NCBI RefSeq assembly: GCF_014490745.1
Contig: NZ_LZEU01000001.1
Span: forward strand, 4,863,501-4,927,500
DNA length: 64,000 bases
Source: Pseudomonas alcaligenes
Lineage (GTDB): Bacteria > Pseudomonadota > Gammaproteobacteria > Pseudomonadales > Pseudomonadaceae
Reading direction: 5' to 3'
Shown piece by piece: positions 26,056 to 34,797 of the stretch. Position 1 is the stretch's first letter. Each line of letters starts with the position of its first letter. Below the pieces are notes generated by a model. The model did no database searches, was not told the DNA's origin, and saw only the letters and a program-made list of their open reading frames with translations. The position numbers and the translations under genes were made by a program.

Positions 26056-27036
26056 TCAGCCGCGGCTGCTGACCAATCGCAACACCTGCCAGTAGCTCGG
26101 CGGCTCTGGCGTCAAGCCGCGCTGGCGCAGAAGGGCGTGTAGTTGTGGCAGGCGGAAGAAGGGCACCGAAGCCATCAGGTGGTGCTCGATGTGGTAGTTG
26201 ACCCGGATCGGCGCGACGAAGGCGCGGGCCAGCCAGCCGGCGCGCGTGGTACGGGTATTGCGCAGGGTGTCGCGGCTCGGTTCCAGGCAGGCGTGTTCGG
26301 CCATCGAGCGGATGCGGATGAACAGTGGGAAGGGCGTGATGTAGGCCAGGGCCCAGACGCCATACAGCCAGGCGTGGCCGCAGGCCCAGAAGGCGGCCAG
26401 CAGCAGGCCGTTGGTGATCAGCATGCCGGCGGCATTGCCGAGGAAGGTCAGTGGGTAGTCCCACCAGCGACGACCGGCCTGGGGCAGGGGCTGGACATCG
26501 TTGGCCACCGTCCACTTGAGCACGCCGGCATCCATCAGCACGCGACCCAGCACGAACTTCGCCCCGGTCACGCCGAACAGATCACGGGCCAATTTACGCA
26601 GCAGCGAGCGGCGCGTGGTCGGAAAGCCGGCCACCAGGGAAAGGTCTGGGTCGTCCTCTGTCGAGGTCTTGGCGTGGTGCACCAGGTGGTAGGGGCGGTA
26701 CTTGTGCAGCTCGTTCCACACCGGCCGCGCGCACAGCCAGTCGGCCAGCACGTCGTTGCCCCACTTGCTCTTGAACAGGGTGCCGTGCGCCGCATCGTGC
26801 TGCAGGATGGCCAGGCACAGCTGGCGCCCGCCGATGATCGCCAGGGCGAGCGGCAGGGCCAGGAACAGCGCCCACAGCGGCAGGCTCACCTGCACCCAGG
26901 CCAGTGCGGCGAAGGTCAGTGCCAGCACGGCCCAAGTCGAGAGCACGGCCCAGGCGCCGCGCCAGTCGGAGCGCTGGGTCAGGGCTTTGATTTCTTCACG
27001 GCTGAACAGGTCGCTTATTTTTGTTTTTGTCTGCAT
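26056..27036 (-). CDS. Fatty acid desaturase family protein
   Basis: A 326-residue membrane di-iron enzyme. The three His boxes are present: HDAAH (residue ~80, LQHDAAHGTLF), HLVHH (~118, YHLVHHAKTSTEDDPD) and HIEHH (near 283, VNYHIEHHLMASVPFF). Four membrane helices are visible. This matches acyl-lipid/acyl-CoA-type desaturases; specificity is unknown. The PaaX-like regulator gene ends 9 bp upstream on the same strand, so the two form an operon and the regulator may control it. A sphingolipid or carotenoid hydroxylase-like substrate cannot be excluded. Confidence 0.9.
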   Translation of the reverse strand: MQTKTKISDLFSREEIKALTQRSDWRGAWAVLSTWAVLALTFAALAWVQVSLPLWALFLALPLALAIIGGRQLCLAILQHDAAHGTLFKSKWGNDVLADWLCARPVWNELHKYRPYHLVHHAKTSTEDDPDLSLVAGFPTTRRSLLRKLARDLFGVTGAKFVLGRVLMDAGVLKWTVANDVQPLPQAGRRWWDYPLTFLGNAAGMLITNGLLLAAFWACGHAWLYGVWALAYITPFPLFIRIRSMAEHACLEPSRDTLRNTRTTRAGWLARAFVAPIRVNYHIEHHLMASVPFFRLPQLHALLRQRGLTPEPPSYWQVLRLVSSRG

Positions 27037-27045
27037 GACGGGGAC

Positions 27046-27876
27046 TCAGTGAACGCGGCCAGCCGCTGGCCGCTGTAGGGTTTCCGGTAGGGTTTGGGCG
27101 CTGTCGAACAGGCCGCGCCAAATCTGCTGGCCGTGCTCGACAAAGCGCTGTACGCAGTCGATGAATGCCTGGCGCGCGGCGGTGTCGACCATCGGCTCGG
27201 GCAGCAGCGGATCGAAGCGCACCTGGCGAATCGCCCGGCTGCCGAGCAGGAACACTTCGCGGGCCGCCACGTCGGGCTCCAGCTCGTTCGACGTGCCGCG
27301 CCAGGCGTCCAGCTGGCGGCTGGTCTGCAGGTAACCGGCGGTCAGCGCCTGGCCGTCCCAGAGCCGGCGGATTCGCGCTTCCTGCTGCGCCTCGAAATGC
27401 GCGCCGACAAACACCAGCGCCTCCGGCTCCAGGCCCAACGTCAGCAGGCGCTGACGCACCGCCGCGCTGTTCGCCTCGAGATTGTCCGGGCGGATGTACA
27501 GGCCCTTGTCGAGTGCCTGGAACCCCAACATCTGCAAGGCCCGCTCGCGTCGGCGCAGGGCCAGGCGGTCGGTACGGCCGAGGCCGGCGCAGGCCACCAT
27601 CAGGTAATCGCCGTTCCAGGGCCGCAGGCTAGCCTCGACACTGCGCCAGGTCGCCAGCTCGCCAGACAATTGCAGCGCTTCCGCGCCCAACCGGTAGCTG
27701 CCGCGCCCAGCGCCGGCGATCAGGGATTCGGCCGACAGCCGTGCCAGGGCCACGCGCACGTTATTCGGGCTGATGCCGAACAGCTGGCAAGCGCGGATCG
27801 CCTCGCGCGCCTGCAAGGGCTCACCGTTGCTGGCAACCAGCAGCTCGAGAATCAGGCTCTTGGCCGAAGGTTTCAT
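27046..27876 (-). CDS. PaaX-family transcriptional regulator
   Basis: A 276-residue regulator in the PaaX (phenylacetate repressor) fold class: N-terminal winged helix KSLILELLVASNGEPLQAREAIRACQLFGISPNNVRVALARLSAE, a central domain and a C-terminal helical domain. Phenylacetate genes are absent nearby, so it is only PaaX-like; coupling with the desaturase 9 bp downstream suggests it senses an acyl-CoA or fatty-acid signal. The ATG at 27876 (MKPSAKSLILELL) is preferred to one 63 bp upstream because it matches family length, although no strong ribosome site is seen. Confidence 0.82.
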   Translation of the reverse strand: MKPSAKSLILELLVASNGEPLQAREAIRACQLFGISPNNVRVALARLSAESLIAGAGRGSYRLGAEALQLSGELATWRSVEASLRPWNGDYLMVACAGLGRTDRLALRRRERALQMLGFQALDKGLYIRPDNLEANSAAVRQRLLTLGLEPEALVFVGAHFEAQQEARIRRLWDGQALTAGYLQTSRQLDAWRGTSNELEPDVAAREVFLLGSRAIRQVRFDPLLPEPMVDTAARQAFIDCVQRFVEHGQQIWRGLFDSAQTLPETLQRPAAGRVH

Positions 27877-27940
27877 CGCAGGGATTCTTTCTAAAATTAC
27901 ACTTAACGAATTTATATTCCCAACATCGTAATATTTCAAC

Positions 27941-27957
27941 AGCAGAAATCTTCTGCT
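27941..27957. promoter_or_regulatory. Inverted repeat in the PaaX-like/LysR divergent region
   Basis: AGCAGAA-ATC-TTCTGCT, a perfect 7-bp palindrome in the AT-rich gap between the PaaX-like start (27876) and the LysR start (28097). Its symmetry and place, 65 bp upstream of the PaaX-like gene, suit an operator for one of the two regulators. Assignment is inference. Confidence 0.5.
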
Positions 27958-28096
27958 CCCGTTTGTACCTATTTTTGGCCGAAATCACTGCTGATCGGCC
28001 TGGATGATCGGCTGAACTTGGTTGGCGAGCGCCATCTGCGCCAGACTCATGCAATAAATAGCGTTGACCGCCGCAATACTTGCCAGGAAAGCAAAG

Positions 28097-28999
28097 ATGA
28101 AAACCACCCTGGACGAACTGCTTGCCCTCACCCATGTGGTCGATGGCGGCTCCATTACTGCCGCTGCCGAACAGCTGGGGCAGACCGCCTCGGGCATCAG
28201 CCGCGCGCTCAGGCGCCTGGAAGACAAGCTCGAAGTCACCCTGCTGCGCCGCACCACCCGGCGCCTGGAGCTGACCGAAGAGGGTGCGGCCTTTCTCGCC
28301 CAGGCGCGGCGCATCCTCGCCAGCGTCGAAGAGGCCGAGGAACAGATGGCCCTGCGCCGCCAGCTGCCGGCCGGGCGCTTGCGGGTGAATGCCGCCTCGC
28401 CGTTCATGCTGCATGTCCTGGTGCCGCTGGTTGCCGGCTTCCGCCAGCGCTTCCCGCAGATCGAGCTGGAGCTGAACAGCAACGACCAGATCATCGACCT
28501 GCTGGAGCAACGCACCGACCTGGCCATCCGTATCGGCACCCTGCGCGACTCCAGCCTGCATGCGCGGCCGCTCGGCAGCAGCCGCATCCGCGTGCTGGCC
28601 AGCCCGGGCTACCTGACCGAGCGCGGCACGCCGAGCACGGTGGCGGAGCTGGAGCAACACAGCCTGCTCGGTTTCACCCAGCCCGACAGCCTCAACCAGT
28701 GGCCACTGCGCCATGCCCTCGGCGACCACCTGGCCATTGCGCCCACGCTCAAGGCCTCTAGCGGCGAGACCCTGCGCCAGCTGGCCCTCGGTGGCGCCGG
28801 CATCGTCTGCCTGTCGGACTTCATGACCGCCGCCGATCGCGCCAGTGGCGCCCTGGTCGAGGTGCTCACCGAGCAAACCCTGGAAGTGCGCCAGCCGATC
28901 AACGCCGTCTACTACCGCAACACCGCGCTGGCTTCGCGCATCCTCTGCTTCCTCGATTACCTGAGCGAATGCCTGGTGCAGGAAGCCTGGCTGAGCTGA
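28097..28999 (+). CDS. LysR-family transcriptional regulator
   Basis: A 300-residue LysR regulator of the DsdC/AaeR-like branch. The N-terminal HTH is TLDELLALTHVVDGGSITAAAEQLGQTASGISRALRRLED; the substrate domain follows and ends with the usual dimer segments. AGGAAAG lies before the ATG at 28097. It is divergent from the PaaX-like gene and is followed 94 bp downstream by the gamma-glutamyl-amine oxidase gene on the same strand; either neighbour could be its target. Confidence 0.88.
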   Translation: MKTTLDELLALTHVVDGGSITAAAEQLGQTASGISRALRRLEDKLEVTLLRRTTRRLELTEEGAAFLAQARRILASVEEAEEQMALRRQLPAGRLRVNAASPFMLHVLVPLVAGFRQRFPQIELELNSNDQIIDLLEQRTDLAIRIGTLRDSSLHARPLGSSRIRVLASPGYLTERGTPSTVAELEQHSLLGFTQPDSLNQWPLRHALGDHLAIAPTLKASSGETLRQLALGGAGIVCLSDFMTAADRASGALVEVLTEQTLEVRQPINAVYYRNTALASRILCFLDYLSECLVQEAWLS

Positions 29000-29058
29000 A
29001 GACTCGCGCAGGTAAATCCCCCGCACTTGGCTTTGTGAAATTAATAGTGTATTTATTC

Positions 29059-29084
29059 ATGAACTTTCTAATAAGAAATTTCAT
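29059..29084. promoter_or_regulatory. Candidate operator upstream of the amine oxidase gene
   Basis: Imperfect inverted repeat ATGAACTTTCT / AGAAATTTCAT (10 of 11 positions) with a 4-base spacer, ending 9 bp before the ATG at 29094. It lies in AT-rich DNA that stands out from its GC-rich surroundings. The cupin-type regulator encoded two genes downstream, or the LysR protein just upstream, are the plausible ligands. Confidence 0.55.
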
Positions 29085-29093
29085 GAGGCTTTC

Positions 29094-30380
29094 ATGTTCA
29101 AGCAGTCCGCGCAGCACATCGGGACCTACTACGCCGCCACCTATGGCGACATTCCGCTGCGCCCGCGCCTGGAAGGCCGCGCAGACAGCCAGATCCTGAT
29201 CATCGGCGGCGGTTTCAGTGGCCTGCACACCGCGCTGCGCCTGGCCCTGGCCGGCAAAAAGGTGGTGCTGCTGGAAGCCAGCCGCCTGGCCTGGGCCGCC
29301 TCCGGGCGCAACGGTGGCCAGGCGCTGCCGGGCTGGTCCTGCGATATGCCGGCGTTCGAGAAAGCCCTCGGCCTGGAGCGCGCGCGGACGCTGTGGGACA
29401 GCATGGTCTGGGCTGCCGAGGAAATGCGCGAGCTGCCGCAGCGCCACGGCTTCGACATCGACTACCGCACCGGCGCCATCTACACCGCCGTGCTGCCACG
29501 CCGGGTGCGCCAGCTGCAGGACAGCCTCGAAGAAGCCACCGAGAAATACGGCTACCAGCAGCTGAGCTTCATCCCCAAGCAGGACCTGCCGCAGTGGATC
29601 GCCAGCCCGCGCTACCTGGCCGCCCTGCATGATGCCGGCGCCGCCCACCTCAACCCGCTGAAGCTGGCCCACGGCCTGGCCAACGCCATCGAGGCCGCCG
29701 GCGGGCAGATCTTCGAGCAGAGCCAGGTGCTCGACTACCGCGAGACCGATGCCGGCTTCGTCGCCCGCACCGCACAGGGCGAAGTGCATGGCGATGTACT
29801 GGTGCTGGCCTGCAACGCCTATATCGATCGCCTCGACCGCACGCTGTCCAAACGCCTGCTGCCGGTCGGCTCCTACCAGGTGGCCACCGCGCCGCTGGAC
29901 CCGGAACTGGCGCGCTCGCTGTTCCCGCGTGGCACCTGCGCCATCGACAACCAGTTCGTCCCCGACTACTTCCGCGTCACCCCGGACAACCGCCTGCTGT
30001 TCGGTGGCGGCTGCACCTACCTGGGCGGCATTCCGGCGGACGTGCCGGCCGCGACCCGGCCGTACCTGGAGCGGGTGTTCCCGCAACTGCGCGGGGTGCA
30101 GATCGACCATGGCTGGGGCGGGCATATTGATTGCACCATGCACCGCACCCCGGACGTCGGCCGCCAGGGCCACAAGTTCTGGCTGCAGGGCTTCTCCGGC
30201 CACGGCATCCTGCCGACCCTGGCCGCCGCCCGCGCGGTAAGCGATGCGATCCTCGGCGACGAACAACTGCTGGGCCTGTACCAGAGCCTGAGCAACCCGC
30301 GCTTCCCCGGCGGCGACCTGCTGGCCGCGCCGATCGAGGCGGTGGGCAAGGCCTGGTACCGGCTGCGCGATGTGATCTGA
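29094..30380 (+). CDS. FAD-dependent gamma-glutamyl-amine oxidase (PuuB/PauB-like)
   Basis: A 428-residue DAO-family flavoenzyme. FAD-binding glycine motif ILIIGGGFSGLHTALRLALAGKKVVLLEAS at about 33-63, then SGRNGGQALPGWSCDM (the RNGG element typical of PuuB) and the C-terminal FSGHGILPTLAAARAVSDAI. Members oxidise gamma-glutamylputrescine or related glutamylated amines to the aldehyde. The context supports this: a cupin HTH regulator and a glutamine-synthetase-like ligase follow on the same strand. The exact amine (putrescine, spermidine, cadaverine, other) is not determinable. Confidence 0.88.
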   Translation: MFKQSAQHIGTYYAATYGDIPLRPRLEGRADSQILIIGGGFSGLHTALRLALAGKKVVLLEASRLAWAASGRNGGQALPGWSCDMPAFEKALGLERARTLWDSMVWAAEEMRELPQRHGFDIDYRTGAIYTAVLPRRVRQLQDSLEEATEKYGYQQLSFIPKQDLPQWIASPRYLAALHDAGAAHLNPLKLAHGLANAIEAAGGQIFEQSQVLDYRETDAGFVARTAQGEVHGDVLVLACNAYIDRLDRTLSKRLLPVGSYQVATAPLDPELARSLFPRGTCAIDNQFVPDYFRVTPDNRLLFGGGCTYLGGIPADVPAATRPYLERVFPQLRGVQIDHGWGGHIDCTMHRTPDVGRQGHKFWLQGFSGHGILPTLAAARAVSDAILGDEQLLGLYQSLSNPRFPGGDLLAAPIEAVGKAWYRLRDVI

Positions 30381-30398
30381 ACAGGCACGACATACGCC

Positions 30399-30465
30399 GT
30401 AGGGTGGAAAACCGCGCAGCGTTTTCCACCAAAGCCGGTGGATGAAAAATCGCCATCCACCCTAC
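30399..30465. repeat. Structured intergenic repeat between the amine oxidase and its regulator
   Basis: Outer inverted repeat GTAGGGTGGA / TCCACCCTAC (30399-30408, 30456-30465) enclosing a perfect hairpin GGTGGAAAAC / GTTTTCCACC (30403-30412, 30421-30430) and a second GGTGGAT / ATCCACC stem. The same motif style occurs at 35638-35688. It resembles the GTAGGGTGG-type dispersed repeats I associate with pseudomonads. It could fold in the mRNA of the operon. Confidence 0.7.
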
Positions 30466-30486
30466 AAAAGCTCTAAGGAACACCCG

Positions 30487-31044
30487 ATGGACAGACAGGA
30501 CGAAATCGAAGGGCTGGCGATTCTGGTGCGCGACCTGCGCAAGCACAAGAACGTCACCCTCAATGAACTGGCCGAGCGTATCGGCCGCTCGGTGGGCTTC
30601 CTGTCGCAGGTCGAGCGCGGCCTGTCGCGCCCGACCGTGGCCGACCTCACCGCCATCAGCGAAGCGCTCGGCGTGCCGACCACCTACTTCTACAGCCTGA
30701 GCAAGCCGCGTGCGGTGCCCTGGGTGACCCGCCCCGGCGAGCGCCGCACCCTCTACTACGCCGGCGGCATCACCGACGTGCTGGCCTCGCCGACCATGGC
30801 CGGCGGCTTCTCCATGCTCGAGAGCCACCTGCAGCCCGGCGCCACCAGTGGCGAGGGGCACCTCAACGACAGTTCCGAGCAGGGCGGTTTCGTCCTCGAG
30901 GGCGAGCTGACCGTCTGGTACGGCGACGACGCCGAACCGGTCACCCTCGGCCCCAACGACAGCTTCCAGCTGCCGCCGCACGCCCAGTTCCGCTACGCCA
31001 ACCTCACCGATTTCCCCACCAGAGTGCTTTGGGTCTTCACCTGA
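30487..31044 (+). CDS. XRE-cupin regulator of polyamine catabolism (PuuR/PauR-like)
   Basis: A 185-residue regulator: N-terminal XRE helix-turn-helix (VTLNELAERIGRSVGFLSQVERGLSRPTVADLTAISEALGVP, residues 20-60) and a C-terminal cupin sensor (GATSGEGHLNDSSEQGGFVLEGELTVW near 120). This architecture is that of PuuR and PauR, which repress gamma-glutamylation pathway genes and are relieved by polyamines. AAGGAA precedes the ATG at 30487. It lies between the oxidase and ligase genes, so autoregulation of the cluster is likely. Confidence 0.87.
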   Translation: MDRQDEIEGLAILVRDLRKHKNVTLNELAERIGRSVGFLSQVERGLSRPTVADLTAISEALGVPTTYFYSLSKPRAVPWVTRPGERRTLYYAGGITDVLASPTMAGGFSMLESHLQPGATSGEGHLNDSSEQGGFVLEGELTVWYGDDAEPVTLGPNDSFQLPPHAQFRYANLTDFPTRVLWVFT

Positions 31045-31060
31045 CCGCGCAGATATCACC

Positions 31061-32413
31061 ATGACAACAACAACGAAATTCCCCGACCTGCTCAGCGAAG
31101 TACGTGCCTTCCGCAACCAGTACCCCGAGGTGCGCTATGTCGAGCTGATCTGCCTGGATCTGCCCGGGCACTTCTACGGCAAGCGCTACCCCGTGGAGAT
31201 GCTGGAGAAGGTCGCCGCCGGCGGCCCGCTCAAGGTGCCGCAGAACTGCGTGCTGCTCGGCGCCCAGGGCGGCCTGCACCCGATCGGCGACTACTGCTTC
31301 AACGACGGCGACCCGGACGCGCCGCGCCGCCTGATCCCCGGCACACTCAAGCCGGTGCGCTGGGAAAAGCAGCTGATGGGACAGATGCTGATCAGCTCCG
31401 ACGGCACCGAGGCACCGATCGAGTTCGAGCCGCGCGAAGTGCTGGCCCGCGTGCTCAAGCGCCTGGAAGCCCGTGGTATTCGTCCGGTGGTGGCCTTCGA
31501 GCTGGAGTTCTACCTGTTCGACCGGGCGCTTTCGAACGGCCTGCCGCAGTTCCCCCGCGACCCGCTGACCGGCGACGCCGACGACCAGCCGAACATGCAC
31601 ATCGAGCGCCTGACGCGCTTCTCCGAGGTGCTCCACGAGATGGTCGAGACCGCCCAGGAGCAGGGCGTGGAAGCCAACGTGATCACCGCCGAACTGGGCC
31701 CCGGCCAGTTCGAGATCAACTTCGCCCACTGCGAGGACGGCCTGCAGGCCGCCGACTGGGCCGCGCTGTTCACCCGCAGCACCCGCGGCGTGGCCATGCA
31801 GCACGGCTACCGCGCCAGCTTCATGAGCAAGCCCTACCTGCAGGCGCCGGGCAGCGGCATGCACGTGCATGTCAGCCTGTACGACCGTGGCGGCAACAAC
31901 CTGCTCGACAGCGACGCCCAGCGCCCGCTGCGCCACGCCGTGGCCGGCTGCCTGGAGCTGCTGCCGCACTGCATGCCGATCTTCGCCGCCAACCACAACG
32001 CCTTCCGCCGCTACGGCGCCATGGTCAACTCGGCGAGCAAGGCCAGCTGGGGCTTCGAGGATCGCGACGCATGCATCCGCATCCCCGAATCGGATGGCAA
32101 GAACCTGCGCATCGAACACCGCCTGGCCGGCGCCGACGCCAACCCCTACCTGGTGCTGGCGGCCATCCTCAGCGGCATGGAATACGGCCTGGACGCAGCG
32201 CGCGAACCGATCCCCTCGCTCAACCAAGACCGCTCCAGTGGCATCGGCTTCCCCAAGGACATGCTCACCGCGGTGGCAGCCATGGAGTCCCACGAGGTGG
32301 TGAAAGACAAGCTCGGCAGCGAGTTCGTCTTCGTCTACTGCGAGAACAAGCGCCACGACCATCTGGACTTCATGAACGAGGTCAGCGCGCGGGAGTATCG
32401 CTGGTTCCTGTAG
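31061..32413 (+). CDS. Gamma-glutamyl-amine synthetase (glutamine synthetase family, PauA/PuuA-like)
   Basis: A 450-residue glutamine-synthetase-fold ligase. Metal and substrate motifs: VVAFELEFYLFD near 150, AELGPGQFEINFAHCED near 210, PGSGMHVHVSLYD near 267 and the ATP block FAANHNAFRRYGAMVNSAS. Pseudomonads use several such ligases to attach glutamate to polyamines as the first catabolic step. It is coupled to the upstream oxidase and regulator, completing a catabolic pair. It is not the nitrogen-assimilating GlnA, whose adenylylation motif is missing. A strong terminator follows. Confidence 0.9.
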   Translation: MTTTTKFPDLLSEVRAFRNQYPEVRYVELICLDLPGHFYGKRYPVEMLEKVAAGGPLKVPQNCVLLGAQGGLHPIGDYCFNDGDPDAPRRLIPGTLKPVRWEKQLMGQMLISSDGTEAPIEFEPREVLARVLKRLEARGIRPVVAFELEFYLFDRALSNGLPQFPRDPLTGDADDQPNMHIERLTRFSEVLHEMVETAQEQGVEANVITAELGPGQFEINFAHCEDGLQAADWAALFTRSTRGVAMQHGYRASFMSKPYLQAPGSGMHVHVSLYDRGGNNLLDSDAQRPLRHAVAGCLELLPHCMPIFAANHNAFRRYGAMVNSASKASWGFEDRDACIRIPESDGKNLRIEHRLAGADANPYLVLAAILSGMEYGLDAAREPIPSLNQDRSSGIGFPKDMLTAVAAMESHEVVKDKLGSEFVFVYCENKRHDHLDFMNEVSAREYRWFL

Positions 32414-32429
32414 AACCCACCCCGAAAAC

Positions 32430-32457
32430 AAAAAGCCCGGCAATCGCCGGGCTTTTT
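32430..32457. terminator. Bidirectional terminator after the amine synthetase gene
   Basis: Arms AAAAAGCCCGGC / GCCGGGCTTTTT with a 4-base loop. It ends the amine catabolism transcript and, read on the other strand, the convergent pbpG gene that stops at 32474. Confidence 0.93.
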
Positions 32458-32473
32458 GTTTGCTGCCAAACGC

Positions 32474-33376
32474 TTACTGCGAGGCCTGCATGGTTCGCGC
32501 GCGCGCCTGCTGGCGCTGCTTCTTGTAGGCCAGGGCGGCCGGGGCCACTGGCTGCACGCGGCCGGTCTCGACCCATTTCTTCAGGCGGCTGGCGTCGGCC
32601 ATGTGGGTGTACTTGCCGAAGGCATCCAGCACCACGAAAGCCACCGGCTTGCCGCCCATGGTGGTGCGCATCACCAGGCAGTGGCCGGCTTCGTCGGTGA
32701 AGCCGGTCTTGGTCAGCTGAATGCTCCAGTCGGCCTTGTACACCAGGTGGTTGGTGTTGCGAAAACCCAGGGTGTAGTTGGGTTTGTGGAACGCCTGGGT
32801 ACGCTCGCGGGTGGTGCTGAACTGGCCCATCAGCGGGTACTGGGTGGTGGCCTTGAGCAGCTTGACCAGGTCGCTGGCGGTGGAGACGTTGTGCTCCGAC
32901 AGGCCGGTCGGCTCGACATAGCGGGTGTGGCTCATGCCCAGGGCGCGGGCCTTGGCGTTCATCGCCGCGACGAAGGCCGGCACGCCGCCCGGGTAGTGGT
33001 GGGCCAGGCTGGCGGCGGCGCGGTTCTCCGAGGACATCAGTGCCAGCTGCAGCATGTCGCGGCGGCTCAGCACGCTGCCCAGGCGCACACGCGAATAGAC
33101 CCCGCGCATCTCGTGCACATCCTTGATCACCACCGGCAGCTGCTCGTCCAGCGGCAGCTTGGCGTCGAGGGTGACCATGGCGGTCATCAGCTTGGTTACC
33201 GAGGCAATCGGCACCTGCAGGTCGGGGTTGCTGGCGTACAGCACCTGGTTGGTATTGAGGTCGACCAGCAGGGCGCTGCCGGAGGCCAGCTCCTGGGTCT
33301 TGCCGGCGGCGTGCAGGGCAGGGGTGGCGGCCAGAGCCGCGCAGGCCAGCAGCAGGCTGGCGAGGGAACGAAACAT
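32474..33376 (-). CDS. pbpG: D-alanyl-D-alanine endopeptidase (PBP7 type)
   Basis: A 300-residue periplasmic penicillin-binding protein that cleaves peptidoglycan cross-links. Signal peptide [23 protein letters not shown], then serine-peptidase motifs SVTK (Ser59-Lys62), SEN near 116 ([14 protein letters not shown]) and KTG ([12 protein letters not shown] near 217). The length matches the PBP7/8 family. The ATG at 33376 gives the signal peptide directly; a GTG two codons earlier is possible. It ends at the shared terminator and is divergent from the RcnB-like remnant. Confidence 0.93.
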   Translation of the reverse strand: MFRSLASLLLACAALAATPALHAAGKTQELASGSALLVDLNTNQVLYASNPDLQVPIASVTKLMTAMVTLDAKLPLDEQLPVVIKDVHEMRGVYSRVRLGSVLSRRDMLQLALMSSENRAAASLAHHYPGGVPAFVAAMNAKARALGMSHTRYVEPTGLSEHNVSTASDLVKLLKATTQYPLMGQFSTTRERTQAFHKPNYTLGFRNTNHLVYKADWSIQLTKTGFTDEAGHCLVMRTTMGGKPVAFVVLDAFGKYTHMADASRLKKWVETGRVQPVAPAALAYKKQRQQARARTMQASQ

Positions 33377-33619
33377 TTTCACAAGGACTATCCGCTGGGC
33401 AGGTGGAAATGGGCCAGAGCGATCCTTGCCGGCCCATGCAGTATACGGAACCCGGCGGCAGCCGGCAGCCACCTCGGTCGGACGGGGCCGGGCCAATGTA
33501 TCGACTGGGTAAAGGTGAGGGTAAAGATCGGCTTACCCAGGAATGCTCGCGTGGCAAACAGGACTAAGCAGTAACGCCACTTTTCCTGCAGCCATCCTGC
33601 GCCATTCGAGGAACACTCC

Positions 33620-33922
33620 ATGCAAGCCATCAACCCCTGGGTCGCCGCCCTCAGCATCGGCCTGTTGATCAGCAGCAGCCTGGTGCAGGTCAATGCCGCA
33701 CCGGAGGACGACCGCCAATACCCGCAGGGTCAGCAGCAGGCCGGGCGCAGCAATCCGGGCCAGCCACTGCCCCACGGCTACGGCAAACGCCTGGACACTC
33801 GCGCCCTGCACGGCCTGCCGCACTACCCGGACTATGAATGACGACGGGTCGGCAGCGATATGGTGCTGATCGCTGTCACCAGCTGCATCGTCTACACCAT
33901 CCTCCAGGGCGTGCTGAACTAG
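33620..33922 (+). pseudogene. RcnB/CigR-like small exported protein interrupted by an in-frame TGA
   Basis: The first 73 codons encode a signal peptide (MQAINPWVAALSIGLLISSS) and a short Gln/Gly/Pro-rich segment, stopping at TGA (33839-33841) just after YPDYE. Reading on in the same frame gives RRVGSDMVLIAVTSCIVYTIL and a natural TAG at 33920, which looks like the usual C-terminal segment of this family (WxxVGxDxVLxAxxxGxVxxVL). A single G-to-A change in a Trp codon would explain it. Either a recent pseudogene or a truncated product; sequencing error must be excluded. Its end overlaps the stop of the convergent EamA gene by 4 bp. Confidence 0.7.
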
Positions 33923-34791
33923 GCCGCGGGCAGCGCCCGACCCGGGCGCCGCCCCAGGCGGCCGAGCCACAGCGAGAACAGGATCAGCGCGCCGCCGGCC
34001 GCCAGGCGCGGCAGGTCGGCGTCGCGATTCCAGATCAGCAGGTTGACCAGCAGCCCGGCCGGCACATGCAGCTCGTTGATGATCGCCAGGGTGCCGGCCT
34101 CCACCCGGGTGCTGCCCTTGACCCACCAGAACATGCCCAGGGCCGTGGCGAACAGGCCCATCCAGGCCAGCACGCCCCACTGCACGGCGCTCTGCGGCAG
34201 CTTGTCCGGGTTGCCGAACAGCAGGAAGGAGGGCAGCGCCAGCAGCAGGGCGCCGAGGAAAAAGTGGCCGAAGAAGCGCTGCAGCGGCTGCGCCGGCCGG
34301 TAGTGCAGGAGCAGGCGACGACACAGCACCTGGCCGGCGGCGAAGCTGGCGTTGGCCACCTGCAGCAGGACGAAGCCGAGCAGGTAGTCACCTTCCAGGC
34401 GGTCGAAGCGAATGATCACCCCGCCACCTACCGCCACCAGCGCGGCCACCAGCGCCCAGGGGTTGAAGCGCCGCGCCAGGGCATCGTCGAGCAGGGTCAC
34501 GTAGATCGGCGTGAGCACGGTGAACAGCAACACCTCAGCCACCGTCAGCACCTGGAAGCTGCGGTACAGACACAGATAGGTGATGCCGAACTGCAGCGCC
34601 CCGGCCAGCCAGAAGCCGACCAGCAAGCGGTGCGGCAGGCCACGCCAGCGGGTGAAGGGGAGGAACACCAGGGCGGCGATCAACACCCGCACCAGCACGG
34701 CGAAGTCGCTATCGACCCGCCCGGCCAGGTATTCGCCGATCAGGCTGAAGGAGAAGGCCCACAGCCCGGTGACGACCAGCAGGTAGGGCAT
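33919..34791 (-). CDS. EamA/DMT-family transporter
   Basis: A 290-residue membrane protein of the drug/metabolite transporter superfamily with ten helices in two EamA repeats (LLVVTGLWAFSFSLIGEYLAG to about 140, then LLGFVLLQVANASFAAGQVLC to the end). Substrate cannot be inferred; members export amino acids, metabolites or carboxylates. It lies 6 bp downstream of aroE on the same strand and is probably co-transcribed, which hints at a shikimate or aromatic-compound link only by position. Confidence 0.87.
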   Translation of the reverse strand: MPYLLVVTGLWAFSFSLIGEYLAGRVDSDFAVLVRVLIAALVFLPFTRWRGLPHRLLVGFWLAGALQFGITYLCLYRSFQVLTVAEVLLFTVLTPIYVTLLDDALARRFNPWALVAALVAVGGGVIIRFDRLEGDYLLGFVLLQVANASFAAGQVLCRRLLLHYRPAQPLQRFFGHFFLGALLLALPSFLLFGNPDKLPQSAVQWGVLAWMGLFATALGMFWWVKGSTRVEAGTLAIINELHVPAGLLVNLLIWNRDADLPRLAAGGALILFSLWLGRLGRRPGRALPAA

Positions 34792-34797
34792 GCCGGG

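Noticed and set aside
27046..27876. Phenylacetate catabolic locus from the PaaX-like gene
   Set aside because: No paa enzymes are present; the neighbour is a desaturase.
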